The notes under the pieces were generated by a model. The model was not told the DNA's origin, did not search any database, and saw only the letters and a program-made list of their open reading frames with translations. A DNA stretch of 64,000 bases, from positions 372,001-436,000 of the forward strand of contig NZ_NPKP01000002.1 in NCBI RefSeq assembly GCF_008329585.1. Direction: 5' to 3'. Positions 44,321 to 53,947 of the stretch are shown in pieces (position 1 is the stretch's first letter; each line of letters starts with the position of its first letter). Source of the stretch: Mycolicibacterium sp. P9-22 (GTDB lineage: Bacteria > Actinomycetota > Actinomycetes > Mycobacteriales > Mycobacteriaceae). Position numbers and translations under genes: made by a program.

Positions 44321-45361
44321 ATGCGCACAGGAATCTTCCTCAGCTACGCGGGCGGCTTCAAGCAGGCCGTCGAGCAGGTCGTCGAACTGGAAAAGGTCGG
44401 CGTCGACATCGCGCTGGTGGCCGAGGCCTATTCCTATGACGCCATCAGCCAACTCGGGTATTTGGCCGCCAAGACCTCGACGATCGAACTCGGGTCCGGG
44501 GTCGTGCCCATCTACGTGCGCACCCCCACCCTGCTGGCGATGACCGCGGCCGGCCTGGACTACGTCTCCGACGGCCGCTTCCGGCTCGGTGTCGGCACCT
44601 CCGGCCCACAGGTCATGGAGGGCTTCCACGGGGTGCCGTTCGACGCCCCGATGGGCCGGACTCGCGAGGTCGTGGACATCTGCCGGCAGGTGTGGCGCCG
44701 GGAGAAGGTGAACTACGACGGCAAGCACTACCAGATCCCGCTGCCGGAGGGCCGCGGCACGGGCCTGGGTAAACCGCTGCGCCTCATCAATCACCCTGTG
44801 CGGGAGAACATCCCGATCACCATCGCGGCGCTGGGACCGAAAAACGTTGAGCTGACCGCAGAAATCGCCGAGGGCTGGCAGCCGGTGTTCTTCTACCCGG
44901 AGAAGGCCGACGAGGTCTGGGGCGACGCACTGCGCGCCGGCTACGCCAAGCGCGATCCCGCCCGCGGCCCGCTGGACATCATGGTCAGCGCCAGTCTCGC
45001 CATCGGCGATGACGTCGAGGACCGCCTGGCCTGGGCCAAACCCCAACTGGCGCTGTACATCGGCGGCATGGGCGCCAAGGGCAAGAACTTCTACCACAAC
45101 CTGGCCACCCGGTACGGGTTCGGCGAGGTCGCCGACTATATCCAGGAGCTGTTCCTGGCAGGCAAGAAGGACGAGGCGATCGCCGCGGTGCCCGACGAGC
45201 TGGTGCGCCACGTGTCGCTGGTCGGCCCACGCGGATTCGTCAAGGAACGCCTGGCCGCCTACGCGCAAGCCGGCGTGACGACCATGCTGGTCCATCCGCT
45301 GGCCACCGATGATGCCGAGGCCCTGCGCTTCACCGAGGAATTGCTGTCGCTCACCGCTTAG
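44321..45361 (+). CDS. LLM-class, probably F420-dependent, oxidoreductase
   Basis: A 346-residue luciferase-like TIM-barrel protein. Typical elements are FKQAVEQVVELEKVGVDIAL at the N-terminus, ELGSGVVPIYVRTPTLLAM near residue 65, and LDYVSDGRFRLGVGTSGPQV near 95. Mycobacterial relatives are F420-dependent dehydrogenases or reductases. The mRNA is probably leaderless. Its stop overlaps the convergent SDR gene by four bases. The substrate is unknown; it is distinct from the LLM at 5085. Confidence 0.86.
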   Translation: MRTGIFLSYAGGFKQAVEQVVELEKVGVDIALVAEAYSYDAISQLGYLAAKTSTIELGSGVVPIYVRTPTLLAMTAAGLDYVSDGRFRLGVGTSGPQVMEGFHGVPFDAPMGRTREVVDICRQVWRREKVNYDGKHYQIPLPEGRGTGLGKPLRLINHPVRENIPITIAALGPKNVELTAEIAEGWQPVFFYPEKADEVWGDALRAGYAKRDPARGPLDIMVSASLAIGDDVEDRLAWAKPQLALYIGGMGAKGKNFYHNLATRYGFGEVADYIQELFLAGKKDEAIAAVPDELVRHVSLVGPRGFVKERLAAYAQAGVTTMLVHPLATDDAEALRFTEELLSLTA

Positions 45362-46074
45362 ACCAGCGTGGCACCACCGTCGACCGTGAGCACCACACCC
45401 GTGCCGAACTCCTGCTCCATGCAGTAGACGTAGGCCAGTGCGGTATCGGTGACCGCCCCGATACGCCCGGCCGGAAGGTTCTGCACGAATCGGTCGTGGA
45501 TCGCCTGCCGGTCGGCCTCGCTCAGCCCCGACCACAGCGGCGTTTCGATAGGACCGGGTGCGACGGTGTTGACCCGCAGCGGCGCGAGTTCCAGCGCCAA
45601 CGCCCTGGTCATCGCGTTGATTGCCCCGCACACCGCGGTGGGCAGCACACCGAGCCCCGGCTTCTCGGCGGCAGTGCCGCTCGTCATCGTGATCGAACCG
45701 CCCGCGCTGATTCGCGGCGCGAACACCCGGATCGCCTGCAACTGGCCCACGAACCGGGTGCCGAGCAAACCACCGATGGCCTCGGCGGTCAGGTCGGCGA
45801 GTCCGACCATCTCCAGTGCCTCCCCCGCGGTGAACACCAGGTGCTCGATCTGGCCGATCTCATCGGCCAGGCGCCGGAGCCCGTCCGGGTCGGTGAGGTC
45901 CACGGTGGTGCCACGGGCCTGGTGGGGTAACCCGGCCAGCGCACGATCCACGCTGGACTGATTGCGGGACAACACAATCGGGATTCCGCCGCGCTCGGCT
46001 ACCGCAGTGGCGACGCCGAGGCCGATGCCCGAGGTGCCGCCGATGACGAGGACGCGTGCGTTGGTGAGGTTCAT
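45358..46074 (-). CDS. SDR-family protein lacking the catalytic Tyr-Lys pair
   Basis: A 238-residue short-chain dehydrogenase/reductase fold protein. The cofactor motif VLVIGGTSGIGLG is intact, as are VNTVAPGPIETPLW and the C-terminal VLTVDGGATL. In the active-site helix, where SDRs carry YxxxK, the sequence reads VLPTAVCGAINAMTRALALE, so Tyr is Leu and Lys is Val. It probably binds NAD(P) but may be catalytically altered or serve as a sensor. ATG at 46074 is chosen by alignment; the long upstream frame is antisense to lysR. It is divergent from a LysR regulator. Confidence 0.83.
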   Translation of the reverse strand: MNLTNARVLVIGGTSGIGLGVATAVAERGGIPIVLSRNQSSVDRALAGLPHQARGTTVDLTDPDGLRRLADEIGQIEHLVFTAGEALEMVGLADLTAEAIGGLLGTRFVGQLQAIRVFAPRISAGGSITMTSGTAAEKPGLGVLPTAVCGAINAMTRALALELAPLRVNTVAPGPIETPLWSGLSEADRQAIHDRFVQNLPAGRIGAVTDTALAYVYCMEQEFGTGVVLTVDGGATLV

Positions 46075-46133
46075 GGTTCCCACTGTCCGTCCGGCGGTGG
46101 ATGCCCGTCCAAGACCCTTTTCGTCGCCCGGCG

Positions 46134-46148
46134 ATACCCTTGGGGTAT
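46134..46148 (+). promoter_or_regulatory. LysR-box palindrome overlapping the lysR start
   Basis: ATACCC-TTG-GGGTAT is a perfect inverted repeat with T-N11-A spacing, the LysR-family box. TACCCT at 46135-46140 fits a -10 box that places transcription start at the ATG (46147), so lysR is likely leaderless and autorepressed. The site also faces the divergent SDR gene. Confidence 0.68.
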
Positions 46149-47025
46149 GACCGCTGCCGACCTCGATCTGCGCAAGCTGCGCTACTTCGTCGCGGTCGCC
46201 GAGGAGCTGAATTTCGGACGGGCCGCCCGGCGTCTGCACATCGCCCAACCGGTGCTGTCCCGCCAGATCCGGGTGTTCGAGGAAGAACTCGGCGTGCCGT
46301 TGTTCATCCGGGGTTCTCGCGGCACCCAGCTGACCAGTGCCGGTGTCCAGCTGCTGCAGGACGCGAAGGTTCTGCTCGACGAGGCCGCCGCGGTGCGACA
46401 CCGACTGTCCCGGACCGCGCTGCCCACCGGAACCGTGACGGTCGGGGTGATGGCCGGTTTGCGGGCCACGGCGGCGGCGACCGCATTCGAAGCCGCCGGG
46501 CCAGGTCGCCGCGCGGTGGTGCGCCAGGTCGGCTGGACCGAACAGGTCGATGTGGTCCGCACCGGCGAGGTGGACGTGGTGTACGCCCGGGTCGTGACCG
46601 ACCACCGGGGACTGGGTACCGCGGAGTTGCTGCAGGAGCCGTTCGACGCGGTGCTGCCCAGCGGGCATCCCTTGGCGGCCCGGGCGTCGGTGCGGCTGGC
46701 CGATCTGGTCCAGTTACCCCTGCTGCATGATCCTGCGATGCTGCCGGAATGGAAGGCCCTGACCGCTTCCGGGGCACGCTGGGCGCCGCCGCCCGACACG
46801 ATCAGGAGCGTCGAGGACAAACTCGAACATGTCGCCGCCCGAGAGGGATTCGTCGTGCTGCCCCGGTCGACGACGGCCTACTATCGCCGACCCGATGTGC
46901 GGGCGGTGCCGATCGAGGACCTCCGGCCCGGCCGGGTGACGCTGATCTGGGATGCCGGCGTGCACAACCCGCTGCGTGATCAGTTCGTGGCTGCGGCACT
47001 GGCGTGTCGCGATGACACGATCTGA
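46147..47025 (+). CDS. LysR-family transcriptional regulator
   Basis: A 292-residue LTTR. The helix-turn-helix at the N-terminus reads LDLRKLRYFVAVAEELNFGR and AARRLHIAQPVLSRQIRVFE. The rest is the periplasmic-binding-protein-like effector domain, with TGTVTVGVMAGLRATAAA and LPSGHPLAARASVRLADL. It is divergent from the SDR gene over a 72-bp spacer that contains a LysR box, so it probably controls that gene and itself. Confidence 0.9.
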   Translation: MTAADLDLRKLRYFVAVAEELNFGRAARRLHIAQPVLSRQIRVFEEELGVPLFIRGSRGTQLTSAGVQLLQDAKVLLDEAAAVRHRLSRTALPTGTVTVGVMAGLRATAAATAFEAAGPGRRAVVRQVGWTEQVDVVRTGEVDVVYARVVTDHRGLGTAELLQEPFDAVLPSGHPLAARASVRLADLVQLPLLHDPAMLPEWKALTASGARWAPPPDTIRSVEDKLEHVAAREGFVVLPRSTTAYYRRPDVRAVPIEDLRPGRVTLIWDAGVHNPLRDQFVAAALACRDDTI

Positions 47026-47218
47026 CCGCGTGCGTGACGCACACCTCATAATTCGTGCTGGGACGCATCGTCAGATACCCTGAGTCACAGCGGCATCGTC
47101 TGTTCTGCCTTTTGCCGCTTCGCCAGGGCCTTTCTTGCGCCCTGCTCGATCGTCACACCGAGAGCCGCGGGAACCATCCGCGCCGGGCAGGACGACCATT
47201 CCTATCTATGGAGCCTTT

Positions 47219-48571
47219 TTGTCTACGTTTGCCGACCTCGGCCTGCCCGAGGCCGTTGTCACCACGCTCGCTGCCAGTGGCATCGACTCGCCCTTCCCCA
47301 TTCAGTCCGCGACACTTCCCGATTCGCTGGCCGGCCGCGATGTGCTCGGCCGCGGTCGCACCGGATCCGGTAAGACCTACGCATTCCTGCTGCCCGTCGT
47401 CGCCCGGTTGGCGGCCTCGGCCACCCCGCGGCGTTCCGGCCAACCGCGCGCACTGATCCTGGCGCCGACCCGCGAACTGGCCACCCAGATCGACGCGTCG
47501 CTCGCACCGTTGGCCAAGGCCACCGGCCTGCGGTCGGTGACCATCTTCGGTGGTGTCAGCGCCGGACCGCAGATCCAGAAGCTGCGCGACGGTGTCGATA
47601 TCGTCATCGCCTGCCCCGGCCGGCTGGAAGACCACGTGAAGTCAGGTCACGCCGATCTCTCGGCGGTACAGGTGACCGTGCTCGACGAGGCCGACCACAT
47701 GGCCGACCTCGGCTTCCTGCCCCCGGTGAAGCGCCTGCTCGACCGCACCCCGCGCGACTGCCAGCGACTGCTGTTCTCGGCCACCCTCGACGGCGGCGTC
47801 GACGTGCTGGTCCAGCGCTACCTGCGCAACCCGATCGTGCACAGCGTCGACTCCGAGAACTCACCCGTCTCCACCCTGGTGCACCACGTCCTGCACGTGG
47901 ACGGCGCAGCGCGTTTCGACGTGCTGGCCGACCTGGCCGCCTCGCCGGGCCGCACCATCGTGTTCGCCCGCACCAAGTACGGCGCCAAAGGCCTTGCCCG
48001 CAAGCTCAATTCACGTGGCGTGCCGGCAGTCGAACTGCACGGCAACCTTTCCCAGAACGCCCGCACCCGCAATCTCGGGGCTTTCTCCGATGGCTCCGCC
48101 TCGGTGCTGGTCGCGACCGATATTGCCGCGCGCGGTATCCACGTCGACGACGTCAACCTGGTGGTGCACGCCGACCCGCCGGTCGAGCACAAGGCCTACC
48201 TGCACCGCTCCGGGCGCACCGCCCGCGCCGGCAACGACGGCACCGTGGTGACCCTGATGGTCGACGATCAGGTCGCCGATGTCCGGGTGCTGACCCGCAA
48301 GGCCGGCGTCAAGCCGACCATCACCAAGTTCAGCGGTGCCTCGCACCCAGTGCTGCAGGAGATCGCCCCCGGCGAGCGCTCCTTCACCGGCGGTCTCGTG
48401 ATCGAGACCCCGGAAGCACCGGCACGCACCTCGCAGCAGCCCGGACGCCGCCGTCGGCCGCACGGCGGTGCCGGCGGTTCCGGCCACACCGGTGGCGGCG
48501 GTCGTTCCAGCGGCGGTCGCGGCGGACAACGCCGCAGCGGTTCCGGAACGGCGCGCACCGGCTCGCGTTAA
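47219..48571 (+). CDS. DEAD-box RNA helicase (RhlE-like)
   Basis: A 450-residue ATP-dependent RNA helicase. The Q motif is DSPFPIQSATLPDSL, motif I GRGRTGSGKT, Ia PTRELATQ, II VLDEADHMADLGF, III SAT, and VI YLHRSGRTARAGNDG. The C-terminal tail (about 50 residues) is Gly/Arg/Ser-rich, as in RNA-binding RhlE proteins. It likely assists ribosome assembly and mRNA decay, especially in the cold. TTG at 47219, with GGAG five bases upstream, is the preferred start and gives STFADLGLPEAVV; a longer TTG-started frame begins at 47135. The 193-bp upstream leader may be regulatory. Confidence 0.9.
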   Translation: MSTFADLGLPEAVVTTLAASGIDSPFPIQSATLPDSLAGRDVLGRGRTGSGKTYAFLLPVVARLAASATPRRSGQPRALILAPTRELATQIDASLAPLAKATGLRSVTIFGGVSAGPQIQKLRDGVDIVIACPGRLEDHVKSGHADLSAVQVTVLDEADHMADLGFLPPVKRLLDRTPRDCQRLLFSATLDGGVDVLVQRYLRNPIVHSVDSENSPVSTLVHHVLHVDGAARFDVLADLAASPGRTIVFARTKYGAKGLARKLNSRGVPAVELHGNLSQNARTRNLGAFSDGSASVLVATDIAARGIHVDDVNLVVHADPPVEHKAYLHRSGRTARAGNDGTVVTLMVDDQVADVRVLTRKAGVKPTITKFSGASHPVLQEIAPGERSFTGGLVIETPEAPARTSQQPGRRRRPHGGAGGSGHTGGGGRSSGGRGGQRRSGSGTARTGSR

Positions 48572-48593
48572 CCTTTGCTTTGAGATCGGCGAC

Positions 48594-48625
48594 ATGGTCG
48601 CGGCTGGATACTCAGCCGCGACCAT
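48594..48625 (+). terminator. hairpin terminator after the helicase gene
   Basis: ATGGTCGCGGCTG and CAGCCGCGACCAT form a perfect 13-bp stem around GATACT, followed by TTCGTCT. It begins 23 bp after the helicase stop and precedes the phosphatase start by about 30 bp. Confidence 0.75.
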
Positions 48626-48654
48626 TTCGTCTGTCACGGCGGAAAGGAACTGTG

Positions 48655-49371
48655 GTGGCCCGGAGCAGCAGACGCCCGCGCACTGCAGCGGCCATGCTGG
48701 TGATCGCGTTGACCCTGTCGATCGGCGCGGCACCGGCGGCACTGGCTCAGCTGCACGACATCACCCTGACCCTGGTCCGCCACGCACAGTCCGCGGGCAA
48801 CGCCTCCGGACTCATCGACAGCTCGACGCCCGGCCCCGTCCTCACCGAACTCGGTGTGCGCCAGGCCGACTCCGTGGCCGAGGAGCTGCGGGGCAAGGGC
48901 CAGACCTACGACGCCCTCTTCGCATCGACCATGATCCGGACCCAGCAGACCGCACAGCCGATGGCCGCGGCCCTGCGCGAGCCGGTCGTGGTCCTGCCGG
49001 GGCTGCGCGAGATCGAAGCGGGCGATTACGAAGGCCTCCCCGAGGCCGAGGCGGCCACCACCTATTTCCGCGCCCCGCTGCAGTGGCTGAACGGGGATCG
49101 CAGCGCGCGCATACCGGGTTCGATCGACGGCAACGAATTCGACGCCCGGTACGACGAGGCCGTCGCGACCATCTACCAGGACACCGTCGATGACCCGGAC
49201 CCCAATGTCATCGCCTACTCACACGGGGCGGCCATCATGATGTGGGTCGCGATGAATGTGCGGGGTGTGGACGCTGCGGCGCTGGCGACCTCACCGCTGC
49301 AGAACACCGGATACTTTGTGGTCCGCGGTAATCCGGTCGACGGCTGGGACCTGGTCAGCCGTAGCCCGTAG
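48655..49371 (+). CDS. secreted histidine phosphatase family protein
   Basis: A 238-residue phosphoglycerate-mutase-like phosphatase. The catalytic motif LTLVRHAQSAGNAS supplies the phosphorylated His and Arg, and FASTMIRTQQTAQPMA, REIEAGDYEGLPEAEA and the second His in VIAYSHGAAIMMWVAM complete the site. A signal peptide is evident: Arg-rich start, hydrophobic core MLVIALTLSIGAAPAALA, and a likely AxA cleavage before QLHD. The GTG at 48655 is preferred because AAGGA lies six bases upstream; an adjacent GTG is at 48652. It is probably exported and acts on an unknown phosphate ester. Confidence 0.87.
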   Translation: MARSSRRPRTAAAMLVIALTLSIGAAPAALAQLHDITLTLVRHAQSAGNASGLIDSSTPGPVLTELGVRQADSVAEELRGKGQTYDALFASTMIRTQQTAQPMAAALREPVVVLPGLREIEAGDYEGLPEAEAATTYFRAPLQWLNGDRSARIPGSIDGNEFDARYDEAVATIYQDTVDDPDPNVIAYSHGAAIMMWVAMNVRGVDAAALATSPLQNTGYFVVRGNPVDGWDLVSRSP

Positions 49372-49372
49372 G

Positions 49373-50698
49373 TCACGGCCCGGCCTGCGGCAGTTCGTCG
49401 GCAGCGATCTCGCATGGCGTGTCGGCCGGTACCGGCTCCGCGGGCACCGCCACCGCCGGATCGACCGGCGGTTCGGGTACCGGCGTCGGCACCGGCGGTT
49501 CCGGCGGCACCGCGACGGGTGCAACGGGTTCCACCGCCGCGTCCTCCTCGGCCGGCTCCGCTGTTTCCCCCGAGGGTGTCTCGTCCTGCGGCGGTTCCTC
49601 TTCCGCCAGGTCCTCGTCGTCCTCGTCGTCGGCCTCGTCCTCGTCGTTCTCGGGATCGGGCAGGTCGTCCGGTTCGGCGTCATCCGCTAGATCATCAGGG
49701 TCGGTATCCAGATCGCCGGCAGCACGCAGGCTTTCGCCGAGTCCGTCGCCACCGGAACCCAGCAGGCCACCCAGCACATCGGCGAAGGACTGCCCGAGCC
49801 CGGACAGACCCGACATGCCGGACACGCCCGAACCGAGCGGCGACGCAGCCCCCGGCATGGGCGCCGCGGGAGCCCCCGCTGCCATCGAATCCACCGGCAC
49901 CGGTGGGGCAGCAGGCGGCGGCGCCGGCATGGCGGGGCTCTGAGCGGGCGCCGAACCCGCCGAGCCCGGAACGTACCCGGCCGGCGCCACCGACGCGGGG
50001 GCCGGCGAGGTGGGAATCACCTCGGCAGCAACGGATGTGGGCCCGGACAGGCCGGGCCGCTCGAAGACGACCGCGGCCTGCGCTGCGATCGCGGCAGCGG
50101 CATCGCGGTACGCCTGCCGGATCGCCGATTCGGTGTCCCGCATCGCGGAGACCCAGTCGAGGGCGATGTCGTTGGCCACGAACGGCGCGACCTGCATGTC
50201 CACCAGTTCACTGGCGCCCGCTCGGTCCCCGGCACCGGTGGTGACGGTGCGTGATGCACTCAACCATTCGGCTCTGCTCCCCCGGGCCTCGATGTCCTGT
50301 GCGGCACCGACCTTGGTGTCGATCAACTGCCACAACCTGTTCCGTAGCTCGCTGAGTGCGGCCACGGTTGCGCGCAGCCCGTCTACTGCGGTACCGGCCG
50401 CTTCCGCATGGCGCGCAAGGTGATCGGCCGCCGCCTCGGCTCCGGCGCCCTGCCACGCCGCGGCCAGTGCGCGCCGAGCCTGGTCCTGCAGCAGCACGGC
50501 CTCCTCGACCGCGGCGACGGCCTCGGCCAGCGTGCGGTGATCGTCGTCCAGCGCCTGCAGGTCCAGACCGTCCTCAGCGGTGTAGGCGGCATGCAGGCCC
50601 GCCGGCTCCGGCACCGGATGTCCGAGCCGGCGACAGGCCCGCACGTATTCGGTCATCACCTCGACCGCAGGCGCTCCCGCATCCAGCATGTCGATCAC
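49373..50698 (-). CDS. WXG100-like/EspA-like Pro-Ala-rich protein (Rv3439c type)
   Basis: A 441-residue protein. The N-terminal third is alpha-helical with the LXG/WXG-like turn LAAAWQGAGAEAAADHLARH near residue 85, and the rest is low-complexity: a Pro/Ala/Gly-rich middle, then an Asp/Glu-rich acidic tail. The architecture resembles larger ESX (type VII) substrates or partners such as EspA. It starts by ATGA overlap with the small EspC-like gene, making a two-gene unit like Rv3440c-Rv3439c. Type VII export is inferred from pairing and motif, not demonstrated. Confidence 0.72.
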   Translation of the reverse strand: MIDMLDAGAPAVEVMTEYVRACRRLGHPVPEPAGLHAAYTAEDGLDLQALDDDHRTLAEAVAAVEEAVLLQDQARRALAAAWQGAGAEAAADHLARHAEAAGTAVDGLRATVAALSELRNRLWQLIDTKVGAAQDIEARGSRAEWLSASRTVTTGAGDRAGASELVDMQVAPFVANDIALDWVSAMRDTESAIRQAYRDAAAAIAAQAAVVFERPGLSGPTSVAAEVIPTSPAPASVAPAGYVPGSAGSAPAQSPAMPAPPPAAPPVPVDSMAAGAPAAPMPGAASPLGSGVSGMSGLSGLGQSFADVLGGLLGSGGDGLGESLRAAGDLDTDPDDLADDAEPDDLPDPENDEDEADDEDDEDLAEEEPPQDETPSGETAEPAEEDAAVEPVAPVAVPPEPPVPTPVPEPPVDPAVAVPAEPVPADTPCEIAADELPQAGP

Positions 50699-51000
50699 CC
50701 GATCCGGCGTGCGGCGCGATCGTCGATCTGCGCGTAGTCCTCGGCGGAAACCCGCAGCTGCGAGGCAATTTCACGGCAGCTACGAGACCAGCCGCGCAGC
50801 GCGCCGATGGTGTGCTCTACAGACCGGCGCACCTCGGCGCCACCGTCGGTGTACTCCCGGCCGGCGCGCGCACCGGTGAACGCCAGCGCGGTCTGGCAAC
50901 GCTGCAACACGCCGTCCACCTGGTCGGCGGCATTGTCGTAGCGGTGTGCGATATCGAGTACCGTAGCGGCATCCATCCGGGCAGAGTCGATGAGTCCCAT
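50695..51000 (-). CDS. small EspC-like type VII secretion-associated protein (Rv3440c type)
   Basis: A 101-residue protein matching the EspC/WXG100-like small-partner pattern: two helices joined by a turn with a small FTG motif (ALAFTGARAGREY). At the C-terminus DYAQID fits the YxxxD/E secretion signal of ESX substrates. The full gene is MGLIDSARMDAATVLDIAHR at the start, with no signal peptide. It is co-transcribed with the larger downstream protein (4-bp overlap at 50695-50698) and lies 49 bp after the glmM stop, on the same strand. Confidence 0.72.
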   Translation of the reverse strand: MGLIDSARMDAATVLDIAHRYDNAADQVDGVLQRCQTALAFTGARAGREYTDGGAEVRRSVEHTIGALRGWSRSCREIASQLRVSAEDYAQIDDRAARRIG

Positions 51001-51049
51001 ACCCGAATTGGACGCAGCGGCGCCCGCTTCGGTTCCCTTGCCGGGGAAT

Positions 51050-52387
51050 TTACTTCTGCTGGCTGACCGATTCGGCGACCCGCACCGCGAGCTGGCGGGC
51101 GGTGTCCACGTCGGCGGCCTCCACCATCACCCGGACGACCTGCTCGGTGCCCGACGGACGCAGCAGGATCCGTCCGGTGTCACCGAGTTCGGCCTCGGCG
51201 GCGGCAACCGCGGTCTTGACAGTGGGTGCCTGGGCGACGGTTGCCTTGTCGGCGACCGCGACATTGATCAACACCTGCGGCAGGGTGTGCATCGGCTCGC
51301 ACAGCTGAGCCAGCGTGGAACCGGTCTGGGCCATCCGGGACATCAGCCGCAGGCCGGTGACGATCCCGTCGCCGGTGGTGCCGAAGCTGGGCAGCACGAT
51401 ATGACCGGACTGCTCGCCCCCCAGGGAGAACTCGCCGGCCCGCAGTTCCTCGAGCACGTACCGGTCTCCGACCGCGGTGGTGCGCACCTCGATACCGGCC
51501 GCGCGCATCGCCAAATGCAGCCCCAGATTGCTCATCACGGTGGCGACCAGGGTGTTGGAGGCCAGCTCGCCGGCTTCCTGCATCGCCAGCGCCATCATCA
51601 CCATGATGGCGTCACCGTCGATGAGCTCACCGCGGGCGTCGACGGCCAGGCAACGATCGGCGTCACCGTCATGGGCCAGGCCCAGATCGGCACCGTGCGC
51701 GACCACGGCCTGCTGCAGCTGCTCCATGTGGGTGGATCCGCAGCCGTCGTTGATGTTGAGACCGTTGGGCTCGGCGTTCAATGTGATGACCTCGGCGCCG
51801 GCGGCGCGGTAGGCCAGCGGCGCGGCGGTATAGGCGGCGCCGTTGGCGCAGTCGACCACCACTTTGATGCCGTCGAGCCTGGTGGTGACGGCCTTGGCCG
51901 CGTGCCGCAGGTAGCGGTCCAGGGCGTCTTCGGCATCGACGACCCGCCCGATGCCGCCGCCGAGTGGACGGACGCCCGGACCGGAGCTCAACATCTCGTC
52001 GATGCGGTCTTCGGTGGCGTCGTCGAGCTTGTGCCCGCCAGGACCGAAGATCTTGATGCCGTTATCGGGCATCGGATTGTGCGACGCGGAGATCATGATG
52101 CCGAAATCGGCGTCATACGCGCTGGTCAGATAGGCCACCGCAGGAGTGGGCAGCACCCCGACGCGCAGCGCGTCGATACCTTCGCTGGTCAGTCCGGCGA
52201 TGACCGCGGCCTCCAGCATCTCGCCGCTGGCACGCGGATCGCGGCCCACCACGGCGACCCTGCGGCGGGCGCCGCCGGACGATCCCAGCCGTCGGGCAGC
52301 GGCCGCGCCCAGCGCGAGCGCCAACTCGGCGGTCAGGTCGAGATTGGCGACTCCGCGCACGCCGTCGGTGCCGAAAAGTCGAGCCAT
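51050..52387 (-). CDS. glmM: phosphoglucosamine mutase
   Basis: A 445-residue alpha-D-phosphohexomutase that converts GlcN-6-P to GlcN-1-P in UDP-GlcNAc synthesis. The start [20 protein letters not shown] is diagnostic. The phosphoserine loop is [20 protein letters not shown] near residue 105, metal-binding DGDADRC lies near 245, and the C-terminal [15 protein letters not shown] binds the sugar phosphate. ATG at 52387 gives the standard length. It is the Rv3441c (mrsA) counterpart, with the Rv3440c/Rv3439c-like genes downstream and rpsI-rplM upstream. Confidence 0.97.
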   Translation of the reverse strand: MARLFGTDGVRGVANLDLTAELALALGAAAARRLGSSGGARRRVAVVGRDPRASGEMLEAAVIAGLTSEGIDALRVGVLPTPAVAYLTSAYDADFGIMISASHNPMPDNGIKIFGPGGHKLDDATEDRIDEMLSSGPGVRPLGGGIGRVVDAEDALDRYLRHAAKAVTTRLDGIKVVVDCANGAAYTAAPLAYRAAGAEVITLNAEPNGLNINDGCGSTHMEQLQQAVVAHGADLGLAHDGDADRCLAVDARGELIDGDAIMVMMALAMQEAGELASNTLVATVMSNLGLHLAMRAAGIEVRTTAVGDRYVLEELRAGEFSLGGEQSGHIVLPSFGTTGDGIVTGLRLMSRMAQTGSTLAQLCEPMHTLPQVLINVAVADKATVAQAPTVKTAVAAAEAELGDTGRILLRPSGTEQVVRVMVEAADVDTARQLAVRVAESVSQQK

Positions 52388-52544
52388 GTCCACAAATTTC
52401 TCACACGAGACGCCCAAAGAGCCAACTGGCAACCCTCGTGCCGGTGTCGACACCCAACGGATACCGGGTCGTGACCTGGACGGACCACCGCCCGCAGCCC
52501 TGGTGGGTGCGGGCGGTGGGGATGCCGCTGTTCTACCCGACCGG

Positions 52545-53033
52545 TTACCCGACAGGCGCCGGAACAGTGGTCGTGGTGGGCGTTGCGGAACCCTCGATCG
52601 CAGGCTCCTCGTCCCCGGTGACATCGTCGGGTGCGGGCACCTCGGTCTCGGTGGCCGGCTCCTCGGAGAAGGAAGCCCCCTCGGCCGAACCCGGCGCATC
52701 GATCGCACCGGAGGCGCCGTCCTCGACACCGACGGTGTTCTGTCGGAAGTCGACGGCACCGATGGCGTTGTTGCACACGCTCTGCTGCGCCCCGCTGGCG
52801 TCCACACTCTCGGCAACCGACGAGATCGTCGAAGCGTCGCTGTCGCAGACACCGGCGGCGATCTGGGTGGCCGTCTCGAGCGGCACGCCGGTGAGTACGC
52901 CGGCCGTGCCGATGGCGAGGTCCACGCGTCCGTCGCCGGGCTCGGCGTTGGCCGCTGCGGCTCCTCCGAACAGCAGCAGTGCGCTACCAAGGGCGGCACC
53001 GGCGGTCACTCGCGTAAAGGTCATCTTGTTCAT
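52545..53033 (-). CDS. secreted low-complexity protein of unknown function
   Basis: A 162-residue protein. A signal peptide runs to about residue 28: [20 protein letters not shown], then AAAANA and EPGDG, giving AxA cleavage. The mature part has a conserved-looking region with paired Cys (VCDSD and SVCNN) and a Glu/Pro/Thr-rich tail ([14 protein letters not shown]). ATG at 53033 has AAAGG six bases upstream; the ATG at 53039 overlaps that site and is less likely. No family was recognised. It may be a mycobacterial secreted or surface protein. Confidence 0.72.
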   Translation of the reverse strand: MNKMTFTRVTAGAALGSALLLFGGAAAANAEPGDGRVDLAIGTAGVLTGVPLETATQIAAGVCDSDASTISSVAESVDASGAQQSVCNNAIGAVDFRQNTVGVEDGASGAIDAPGSAEGASFSEEPATETEVPAPDDVTGDEEPAIEGSATPTTTTVPAPVG

Positions 53034-53413
53034 TTTCATCCTTTCAGTCAGCGAAGCGGTGCCGGTCCCCAACGAGCTGACTGACTCGTACCGACGGCAG
53101 ATTCTCTGCCTGGGCGCATGGTGCAGCGCCCCCGCTCCACCACCACGGTGGTCACCGTGGGGCGCAGTGTCAAACCCGGCCCGCAAACACCGCACTCATG
53201 GCCAACACGGGACTGGACGGCTGAAAGTAGCTGCCGACGACAGCGGCGCACGGCAAAACGCCGTGATGAACAGTGACGAGCTGGGCAGCTGTCGCTGCCG
53301 CCAACTCTTTACCTAGGCCCGGCGGCCAAGACATCAGCAAACAAGGTCACGATAAAAAGAAACCGCCGGGTGTGGATCGGAATCCACACCCGGCGGTGTC
53401 TTGACTGAACAGA
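53034..53413. other. 380-bp spacer between the secreted protein gene and rpsI
   Basis: The only element identified is the rpsI terminator at 53353-53397. The rest presumably carries the promoter of the secreted-protein gene. No gene is supported on either strand. Confidence 0.5.
53353..53397 (-). terminator. intrinsic terminator of the rplM-rpsI operon
   Basis: Sixteen-base arms (53362-53377 and 53382-53397) pair perfectly around CGGA. On the minus strand the stem is followed by TTTCTTTTTATC, a U-tract. It lies just after the rpsI stop and fits the classical rho-independent form, which is uncommon in mycobacteria. Confidence 0.9.
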
Positions 53414-53943
<530 letters not shown>

Positions 53944-53947
<4 letters not shown>

